Shown here: in pieces, positions 1-5,016 of the stretch
Numbering within the stretch: the first letter of the stretch is position 1
Layout: each line of letters begins with the position of its first letter
Origin: Anaerolineae bacterium
GTDB taxonomy: Bacteria > Chloroflexota > Anaerolineae > JACIWR01
Reading direction: 5' to 3'
NCBI GenBank assembly: GCA_021162125.1
Contig: JAGGZG010000237.1
Span: forward strand, 1-21,799
Length of the DNA stretch: 21,799 nucleotides
Notes under the pieces: generated by a model
Told to the model about the DNA's origin: nothing
Databases searched by the model: none
What the model saw: only the letters and a program-made list of their open reading frames with translations
Translations under genes and position numbers: made by a program

Positions 1-541
1 CACCGCGCACCACCAAGCGGGGCGGGGCCGGGAGGGCTGTTGCCGGATCGGTGGGGATTCGCAACGGCAGCTTCTTGATCGTGCGCAGGTTCGCCGTGAT
101 GTCCTCACCAACCTCGCCGTTCCCCCGCGTCGCCCCACGGACAAAGAGCCCGTCCACGTAATGCAGCACCACGGTCAGACCGTCAATTTTGGGCTCAACC
201 ACGAAATCCAGATCGTCCGCGCTGACCCCATCGGGTAGCAGCTTGCTGATGCGCTCCAGCCAATCGCGGATGCCCTCCGGCTCGGCAGTGCTGGCCAGGC
301 TGAGGATGGGGGTCGGATGGCGCACCTTCTCGAACTTCTCAAGCGGCTCCTCGCCCACGCGCTGGGTAGGCGAGTCAGGGGTAATCAGCTCCGGATGTGC
401 TGCTTCCAGAGCTTGCAACTCACGGAAGAGGCGGTCGTACTCCGCGTCGCTGATCACCGGTGCGTTGAGCACGTAGTAGCGGTAGTTGTGATAGTTTATC
501 TGCTCACGTAATTCGCGGATACGCTGTTCAATGTCTTGCAT
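1..541 (-). CDS. ligA: NAD-dependent DNA ligase LigA, N-terminal part (cut by window edge)
   Basis: LigA seals nicks in DNA during replication and repair, using NAD+ to adenylate an active-site lysine. About 180 N-terminal residues are visible. The first residues (MQDIEQRIRELREQINYHNY...) form the Ia domain with its YYV...PVISDAEYDRL block. Next come TPDSPTQRVGEEP and the nucleotidyltransferase motif EPKIDG, with the adenylated lysine at about residue 121, followed by RGATRGNGEVGEDIT. All are typical LigA blocks. One mild oddity is PILSLAST where most ligases have PMLSL(D/G)N. The ATG lies inside the end of the DUF1232 gene (14-base overlap), so translation is probably coupled, and ligA looks like the last visible gene of a four-gene minus-strand operon. 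The C-terminal OB, zinc-finger, HhH and BRCT domains lie beyond the left edge. Identification is firm. Confidence 0.95.
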   Translation of the reverse strand, partial: MQDIEQRIRELREQINYHNYRYYVLNAPVISDAEYDRLFRELQALEAAHPELITPDSPTQRVGEEPLEKFEKVRHPTPILSLASTAEPEGIRDWLERISKLLPDGVSADDLDFVVEPKIDGLTVVLHYVDGLFVRGATRGNGEVGEDITANLRTIKKLPLRIPTDPATALPAPPRLVVRG

Positions 542-1214
542 TGCCTTTACCCAGTAGGTTCCGAAAAGCCGCCTGTGGAGCAGCGAGTTTCTCAGCGATT
601 TTGGACTGTTGGACTTCCCGCTTTTGGTCGTCCTCCAAACCACTCGATAGCAGGTGGACAATGCGTTCAGGTGGAGTTGTCAAGAGAGCCCTGCTGACAG
701 TCTCCGGGTCCAGGTTAATGTTTGCCACATATTCCATCGTCTCGTCAAACAATTCCTCGCGCAAGTCGGGCGATTGCGCTATCTGCTCTGCTGTTCGTTT
801 CTTGAAAGTTTTCTCGCGTAGGCCCTTGACCAATGCCACAAGCCAGGAGTACAGCGCGCCTAGTGTTGACCTAAGTAAGGCAATTTCTTTTTCGAGAACC
901 GCACACTGAGAGTATTTGCCCTTGTAGTAAACATACCGCTCTGGATCGATCTCGCGGATTATCGCCAGCGTGATTCGGATTACAATCACGTCATCCACAA
1001 GCCCAATAACTCCGAACTTGTCAGGAATGAGGTCGAGTGGCATGATCGCGTAAATTAACGCCCCTACAGCCAAGCTGCGTGAGCTCATACTAAGGTCGCT
1101 GTCTCCCGCCATCTCAATGAGTATTTTTGTGTCTCGGGGAAACCCCAGGATCCAATCTCGCAGACTCTCGAAAAAAGTTTTCTCGCGCTGGGAAATCGTT
1201 TCGATTCTAGGCAC
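528..1214 (-). CDS. DUF1232 (YkvA-like) membrane-associated protein
   Basis: A 228-residue protein of unknown function. Residues about 48-80 (SRSLAVGALIYAIMPLDLIPD, then GVIGLVDDVIVI) match the short hydrophobic DUF1232/YkvA module with its conserved PxDLIPD and GxxDD blocks. The rest is charged and probably helical, with EKEIALLRSTLGALYSWLVALVKGLREK as a possible second membrane-associated helix. I start it at a GTG at 1212-1214, because AGGAGGAG sits about seven bases upstream and the longer reading frame to 1289 would run deep into the preceding gene. It overlaps the J-domain gene by 8 bases and ligA by 14, so the three are probably translationally coupled. No enzymatic residues are apparent. 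Membrane location is inferred from hydrophobicity only. Confidence 0.8.
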   Translation of the reverse strand: MPRIETISQREKTFFESLRDWILGFPRDTKILIEMAGDSDLSMSSRSLAVGALIYAIMPLDLIPDKFGVIGLVDDVIVIRITLAIIREIDPERYVYYKGKYSQCAVLEKEIALLRSTLGALYSWLVALVKGLREKTFKKRTAEQIAQSPDLREELFDETMEYVANINLDPETVSRALLTTPPERIVHLLSSGLEDDQKREVQQSKIAEKLAAPQAAFRNLLGKGNARH

Positions 1215-2118
1215 CGTTGTTCTCCTCCTGTAAATTGAGTATGCGATTATAGGCTTCTTGTGCTCGCAGCAATTTCTCACCGAAATCATCTTTAACCCAT
1301 TGCGGCAAGCCTGGCTCGATCTTGTCTGGATGGAAAGTCTTCATCATTGCTCGATACGCTGTTTTGACCTCTTGCAGTGGCACACCGCAAGTAAGCCCAA
1401 AGAACGCGAATGGATTTTCACCTAGAGCCAGGATCAAGCTGATAACCACCAGATTGAGCTTGGAATCACGCTGCTTGAGCCATTTGTTAAAAGCGGCTGC
1501 CCCGGTGACTAGAACGCTAGTGCCCGCGATGGCCCAACCTACTGGACCCAGGATAACGCCGAGTAAAGTTGTCGCACCCTGATATATGCCCCATGAGAAA
1601 GTAGTGCCCAAAGCGAATGAGAGAGCTTTCAAGCCAGTGGTAGTGGCGAGGTAAATCCCAAAGCCGGACATTTCACCCGCTATAACGGCTCCACCTCCTG
1701 CCAGGCTTATCCCTAGTCCGGCGGCTCCCTTGGCGAGCTCCCGCCGAGCCTCGGCAAGGACCCTGGCTCGCTCATCCTCGCTCAATTTGTCAAGTTGCCT
1801 TTGAAGCAATTCATCGAAGGCTCGCCGAACTCTCAGCTTAATGCTCTCTGTAGTAGCCTGATTCCAGTCAACATCTTCCACCTTCAGATGCTTAGCTACG
1901 CGGATCAATGCCTGGCGCATGACTTCGTCCTTGCTCGCTGCTTTTGGGACTTTGGCTGCCTTTCGAAGAAAAGGAATGATGCAGCCACGGATCACAACGT
2001 CTTTGTCCCTGGCAAGGCCAGCGATTCCCTGTTTCCCCCGAATAAGTTGTGCTACTTCCAATAACTCCTCCAGGTCGAGGCGGTACAGCGCACGAAAGTT
2101 GAAGCCATAGCAGCTCAT
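1207..2118 (-). CDS. YaaW/UPF0174-like protein fused to a C-terminal J domain
   Basis: A 303-residue protein. Residues about 1-130 are soluble and helical (LDLEELLEVAQLIRG..., KLSEDERARVLAEARREL). Residues about 132-215 are a glycine-rich hydrophobic stretch (SGFGIYLATTTGLKALSFALG, then LGPVGWAIAG) that resembles the YaaW/UPF0174 family. Residues about 235-297 form a J domain (NPFAFFGLTCGVPLQEVKTAYRAMMKTFHPD) with the HPD triad at 263-265. J domains recruit Hsp70 and stimulate its ATPase, so this may tether DnaK to the membrane or to a YaaW-like client. That role is inference. The ATG at 2118 is preferred over an upstream TTG at 2124, because GAGGAG is then six bases away. It follows the phosphatase gene by 40 bases and overlaps the next gene by 8. 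The J domain is clear. The YaaW relation is by eye and less certain. Confidence 0.75.
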   Translation of the reverse strand: MSCYGFNFRALYRLDLEELLEVAQLIRGKQGIAGLARDKDVVIRGCIIPFLRKAAKVPKAASKDEVMRQALIRVAKHLKVEDVDWNQATTESIKLRVRRAFDELLQRQLDKLSEDERARVLAEARRELAKGAAGLGISLAGGGAVIAGEMSGFGIYLATTTGLKALSFALGTTFSWGIYQGATTLLGVILGPVGWAIAGTSVLVTGAAAFNKWLKQRDSKLNLVVISLILALGENPFAFFGLTCGVPLQEVKTAYRAMMKTFHPDKIEPGLPQWVKDDFGEKLLRAQEAYNRILNLQEENNGA

Positions 2119-2158
2119 CAGCAACTCCTCTCCGTGACTGCAAGCGTAGCTCGCTTAC

Positions 2159-3391
2159 TTACAGCACCTTCACCACCATCAGGGCCATGTCGTCGAACTG
2201 GCGGGCCTCGCCCTGGAAGGCCAGGACCTGGTCGAAGATGGTATTGCATATATAGGGGGCTGGCTCGCCGGCGCAGGCGGCCACACTATCAATTAACCGC
2301 TGCACACCGTAACGCTCGCCAGCGGGATTGACCGCGTCGGTCAGACCGTCGCTGTAGAGCACCAACAGGTCACCCGGCCAGAGCTGCGTCGAGCGCTCTT
2401 CCAGGTCGAGGTCGTCCACCATCCCTAAAAAACGCCCGCGTCCCTTCAGCAGACTTATCTCATCTGTCCGTCCGTGGTAGAGGATGGGATGGTCGTGTCC
2501 GGCGCGCACGTAGCGCAACTCTCGCGTTCGCGTGTCCAACACGCCATAAAAGGCGGTGACGAACATGTCAAAGGTCGAGACCCGGAGCAGGAGGTAGTGA
2601 ACGTCAAGCAGGGTCTGCCGTGGGGAACGGGAGTCACGGGCCTGGGCCAACATCAGGGCGCGGGTCACGGCCATGAAGATCGCTGCGTGGACGCTCTTGT
2701 CGGAGACGTCGGCTACGACGAGACCCACCTGATTGTCGCCGAGGGTGAAAGCGTCGTAGAAATCGCCGCCCACCTCGCGGGCTGGCCGATAACGCGCGTC
2801 GAAGCTCAGCCCTGGGATCTCGGGGAAGGACTTGGGCAGGATGCCGCGCTGCACCTCGCCGGCGATCTCCAGCTCTCGCTCCAGCCGCTCCTTTTCCACG
2901 ATCTGCGCCTGGGCGGCTCGCAGCTCCGCGTAGGCGCGGGCCAGTTCCTCGTTTTTGCGCTGCAGCCCGGCGATGGTGCGCACGTCCGCCTCGCGGATGG
3001 TGGTGCTCAGCCCGCGCATCATAGACAGGGCCACCACGGGGTTGTCGGCCAGCAATTGGTCGAAAACGGCCTCGTCAACCTCCAACAGGCGGCATGGCTC
3101 CAGGGTACGTACCGTCGCCGAGCGGGGGGCGCTCTCGATGAGGCCCATCTCGCCGAAGAACCCCCCTGGCCCACGCACGTCAAACTGCACCTCGCCCGTG
3201 CCCAGGCTCTTGACGATCTCCACTCGCCCCTGGACTATGACGTAGAAGCTGTGCTCAACCGCACCCTCCTGGCAGATCACCGCCCCCGCCGGGAAATCCC
3301 GTTCTACCACCAGGGTAGATAGTTTCGCCAGTTCGCCCTCGCTCAGCCCCCGGAAGACCTGGCCCAGTAGCTCAATTGCCTTCGTGTTCAC
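2159..3391 (-). CDS. Cyclic-nucleotide-binding domain / SpoIIE-type PP2C serine phosphatase
   Basis: A 410-residue cytoplasmic signalling protein. Residues about 8-125 are a CRP-like cNMP-binding domain with the phosphate-binding cassette GGFFGEMGLIESAPRSATV (77-95), including Glu81 and Arg90. Residues about 140-178 look like a coiled coil (LQRKNEELARAYAELRAAQAQ...). Residues about 190-410 are a SpoIIE/RsbU-type PP2C phosphatase with metal-binding motifs REVGGDFYD (205-213), VADVSDKSVHAA (226-237), LYSDGLTDA (345-353) and FDDMAL (399-404). Such proteins dephosphorylate anti-sigma-factor antagonists. No STAS or anti-sigma partner is in the window. I start it at a GTG (3389-3391) preceded by GGAAGGAAA. 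Longer reading runs through the repeat at 3408-3456 and is unlikely. It is the first gene of the phosphatase, J-domain, DUF1232, ligA string. DKS replaces the more usual GKG in the second motif. Confidence 0.9.
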   Translation of the reverse strand: MNTKAIELLGQVFRGLSEGELAKLSTLVVERDFPAGAVICQEGAVEHSFYVIVQGRVEIVKSLGTGEVQFDVRGPGGFFGEMGLIESAPRSATVRTLEPCRLLEVDEAVFDQLLADNPVVALSMMRGLSTTIREADVRTIAGLQRKNEELARAYAELRAAQAQIVEKERLERELEIAGEVQRGILPKSFPEIPGLSFDARYRPAREVGGDFYDAFTLGDNQVGLVVADVSDKSVHAAIFMAVTRALMLAQARDSRSPRQTLLDVHYLLLRVSTFDMFVTAFYGVLDTRTRELRYVRAGHDHPILYHGRTDEISLLKGRGRFLGMVDDLDLEERSTQLWPGDLLVLYSDGLTDAVNPAGERYGVQRLIDSVAACAGEPAPYICNTIFDQVLAFQGEARQFDDMALMVVKVL

Positions 3392-3407
3392 GTGCTTTCC
3401 TTCCTGA

Positions 3408-3456
3408 CCTTGTTCGACGCTTTCTTTAATCCGCCGAGCACGGATGCCCGGCCTAC
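3408..3456. repeat. 49-bp direct repeat, copy 1 (downstream of hicA)
   Basis: This stretch matches 3944-3992 at 47 of 49 positions and is in the same orientation. It contains an imperfect hairpin (CCGAGCA, CGGA, TGCCCGG). In this copy only the second hairpin of the two-hairpin element is intact. It lies between the hicA stop and the phosphatase start. Confidence 0.9.
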
Positions 3457-3459
3457 GGA

Positions 3460-3687
3460 CTACAAGTGTTCCATAAACTCGTCTGGTGTCACTCCGGCCT
3501 GGCGTAGAATACCTCGCAGCGTGCCGATGGCCAACTCGCGATGGAGCGGTACAACACAACCTTTATCCCCACCAGGAGTGGATTTCTTGAGCACTACGTG
3601 ACTACCACGTTGTCGCACTCGCGCAAACCCCAGCCGCTCCGGCGCGCGAATCGTTTCTTGTCCAGAGACTCGGCGCAGCTTAGGCAT
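3460..3687 (-). CDS. hicA: HicA-family mRNA interferase toxin
   Basis: A 75-residue HicA/YcfA-like protein (small dsRBD-like fold) that in characterised members cleaves mRNA and is neutralised by HicB. Residues MPKLRRVSGQETIRAPERLG, then FARVRQRGSHVVLKK with the catalytic histidine of the GSH motif at His30, then VVPLHRELAIGTLRGILRQAG, are all family hallmarks, and the length is usual. I start at the ATG at 3685-3687. An upstream in-frame ATG (3702) would add five residues (MRSWR) not typical of the family. The gene overlaps the 3' end of hicB by 8 bases, so the pair is co-translated with the antitoxin first. The active histidine is present and no frameshift is seen, so the toxin looks intact. 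Proline in ETIRAPERLG, where most members have a leucine or similar helix residue, is slightly odd. Confidence 0.9.
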   Translation of the reverse strand: MPKLRRVSGQETIRAPERLGFARVRQRGSHVVLKKSTPGGDKGCVVPLHRELAIGTLRGILRQAGVTPDEFMEHL

Positions 3688-3892
3688 ACGCCATGACCTC
3701 AAAGGTGGTTATCAGTGACCGGGAGGAGACAGGTAGAGGAAACTCCTCCAGGTAAAGCTCCGTCGCTTCTTTCAGATTTGCAAGAGCTTCCTCAATGGTA
3801 GTTCCCTGGCTAACTGTCCCTACTTCGGGGCATTCCGCGACGTATAAGTCGTCTTCTTTATGGAGAATCGCTGTCAGAATTCGTGTTGTCAT
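3680..3892 (-). CDS. hicB: HicB-family antitoxin
   Basis: A 70-residue HicB/UPF0150 antitoxin. The partial RNase H-like fold is clear: MTTRILTAILHKEDDLYVAE, CPEVGTVSQGTTIEEALANL, then KEATELYLEEF. The ATG at 3890-3892 has AGGAGGTG seven bases upstream, which decides the start over an ATG at 3943 that lies within the repeat. There is no separate C-terminal HTH or ribbon-helix-helix domain, so this is the short HicB form, and DNA-binding autoregulation is doubtful. It precedes and overlaps hicA, the order common for this subfamily. The 5' leader carries a two-hairpin element (3931-3992). Confidence 0.9.
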   Translation of the reverse strand: MTTRILTAILHKEDDLYVAECPEVGTVSQGTTIEEALANLKEATELYLEEFPLPVSSRSLITTFEVMAYA

Positions 3893-3930
3893 CTCAGCAC
3901 CTCCTGCCTCCGCCATACAGACCAAAGTTG

Positions 3931-3992
3931 GTAGGTCGGACATCCTTGTCCGACGCTTTCTTTAATCCGCCGGGCACGGATGCCCGGCCTAC
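3931..3992. repeat. Two-hairpin REP-like element (contains 49-bp direct repeat copy 2, 3944-3992)
   Basis: Two perfect 8-bp stems with 4-base loops, GTCGGACA-TCCT-TGTCCGAC and GCCGGGCA-CGGA-TGCCCGGC, are separated by GCTTTCTTTAATCC. The whole is bounded by GTAGG and CCTAC, so it is also near-palindromic overall. This is the structure of REP/BIME-type dispersed elements. It falls between the hicBA promoter and the hicB ribosome-binding site, so it would be transcribed into the leader. Confidence 0.85.
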
Positions 3993-4010
3993 ACGCTCTT
4001 TGTGCCCTCA

Positions 4011-4039
4011 ATTATAGCAGCTTTTGCCCAGGTTGACAA
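4011..4039 (-). promoter_or_regulatory. Predicted sigma-70-type promoter for hicBA
   Basis: On the minus strand TTGTCA (4034-4039), a 17-base spacer, and a perfect TATAAT (4011-4016). Transcription would start near 4004 and run through the two-hairpin element into hicB. The promoter lies between the ftcD-like stop and hicB. Confidence 0.7.
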
Positions 4040-4057
4040 TAGTCGCGGCTCGGAGGC

Positions 4058-4948
4058 TCAACCCTCCAATCGGTTCTCCAATACCTGGTCGGCGCTGAAG
4101 CGATGCAGTTGCAGGTAATGAACAGCCGCATCCAGCAACGCTTCCTGGGGCACCAGGCCGACGATCTCGCTTTCGGCGATGCTCACCCCGTAACGGGCCG
4201 CCTCGGCGCGGACCATCTCCACGACGCGGGCAATGGGGGTTTTGCGGTAGTTGGTGAGGTTCATCGAGACCTGCGCCCGGCCCCCCACCAGCAGGCCCAG
4301 AGCCTTGACGTAGCGTAACCCCCCGCTGGAATGGCGCACCGCTTTGGCGATGGCCCGGGCTATGCGCACGTCATCGCTGGTCAGGTAGACGTTGAAGGCG
4401 ATGAGCGGCGGGCGGGCGCCAATGGCCGTCGCCCCGGCGCGGCCTATCCGTCGCGGACCGAAATCGGGCGCGCGCTGTGGGTTCGTGGCAATTTCCTGGC
4501 GGATGCCCTCGTACTCCCCTCGGCGAACATCGGCCAGGTTGACCCGTTCGGGGCGGGTAGCCGCTGCTTCGTAAAGGTAGACAGGGATGCCCAGTTCGCT
4601 GCCCACCCGCGCGCCCAGCCGCCGCGCGATCTCCACGCAGTCTTCCATCGTCACCCCCCGGATGGGGACGAAAGGCACCACGTCCGTGGCCCCCATGCGC
4701 GGATGAGCTCCCCGGTGCTGCTCCATGTCAATCAGCTCCGCCGCACGGCGGATGCCCCGGAACGCCGCCTCCTCCACGGCCTCTGGCTCACCGACGAAAG
4801 CGACCACCGTGCGGTTGTGATCGGCGTCGGACTCCACGTCCAGCACGCGCACACCGGCTACCTCGCTGATGCTGGCCACGATCTGGTCAATGACGGCCTG
4901 CCGCCGCCCCTCGCTGAAATTGGGTACACACTCCACAATCCGTTGCAT
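4058..4948 (-). CDS. Glutamate formimidoyltransferase (single-domain)
   Basis: A 296-residue protein matching the formiminotransferase half of FTCD. This enzyme moves the formimino group between formiminoglutamate and tetrahydrofolate in histidine breakdown and folate one-carbon metabolism. The N-terminal block QRIVECVPNFSEGR is diagnostic. DADHNRTVV follows at 41-49, and MEQHRGAHPRMGATDVVPF at 75-93 carries His82, the position of the catalytic histidine in the mammalian enzyme. SMNLTNYRKTPI and AESEIVGLVPQ complete the C-terminal lobe. The cyclodeaminase domain is absent, as is usual in bacteria with a separate FchA. The ATG at 4948 has AAGGAG at good spacing. A longer start at 4972 is less likely. 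No hut or folate genes are nearby, so its pathway role cannot be set from context. Confidence 0.92.
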   Translation of the reverse strand: MQRIVECVPNFSEGRRQAVIDQIVASISEVAGVRVLDVESDADHNRTVVAFVGEPEAVEEAAFRGIRRAAELIDMEQHRGAHPRMGATDVVPFVPIRGVTMEDCVEIARRLGARVGSELGIPVYLYEAAATRPERVNLADVRRGEYEGIRQEIATNPQRAPDFGPRRIGRAGATAIGARPPLIAFNVYLTSDDVRIARAIAKAVRHSSGGLRYVKALGLLVGGRAQVSMNLTNYRKTPIARVVEMVRAEAARYGVSIAESEIVGLVPQEALLDAAVHYLQLHRFSADQVLENRLEG

Positions 4949-4983
4949 TGGCTTCTCCTTAAAAATGGTCACCAGACCTCTTC

Positions 4984-5016
4984 AGACCTCCGAGGTCTCG
5001 AAGACCTCGGAGGTCT
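4984..5016. repeat. 15-bp-stem palindrome spanning the stop codon of the CapA-like gene
   Basis: AGACCTCCGAGGTCT (4984-4998), loop CGA, AGACCTCGGAGGTCT (5002-5016) is a perfect inverted repeat. Each arm is itself nearly palindromic around CCGAGG. An extra half copy, AGACCTCT, lies just to the left (about 4974-4981). The TAG stop of the minus-strand lipoprotein gene (5015-5017) overlaps the palindrome edge. It could end transcription, but no T-run follows directly, so a dispersed palindromic element is the better reading. Confidence 0.8.

Noticed and set aside
3408..3992. Transposon or IS element around hicBA
   Set aside because: No transposase and no target-site duplication could be seen. 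The flanking repeats are direct and REP-like, so only a repeat-bracketed cassette is claimed.
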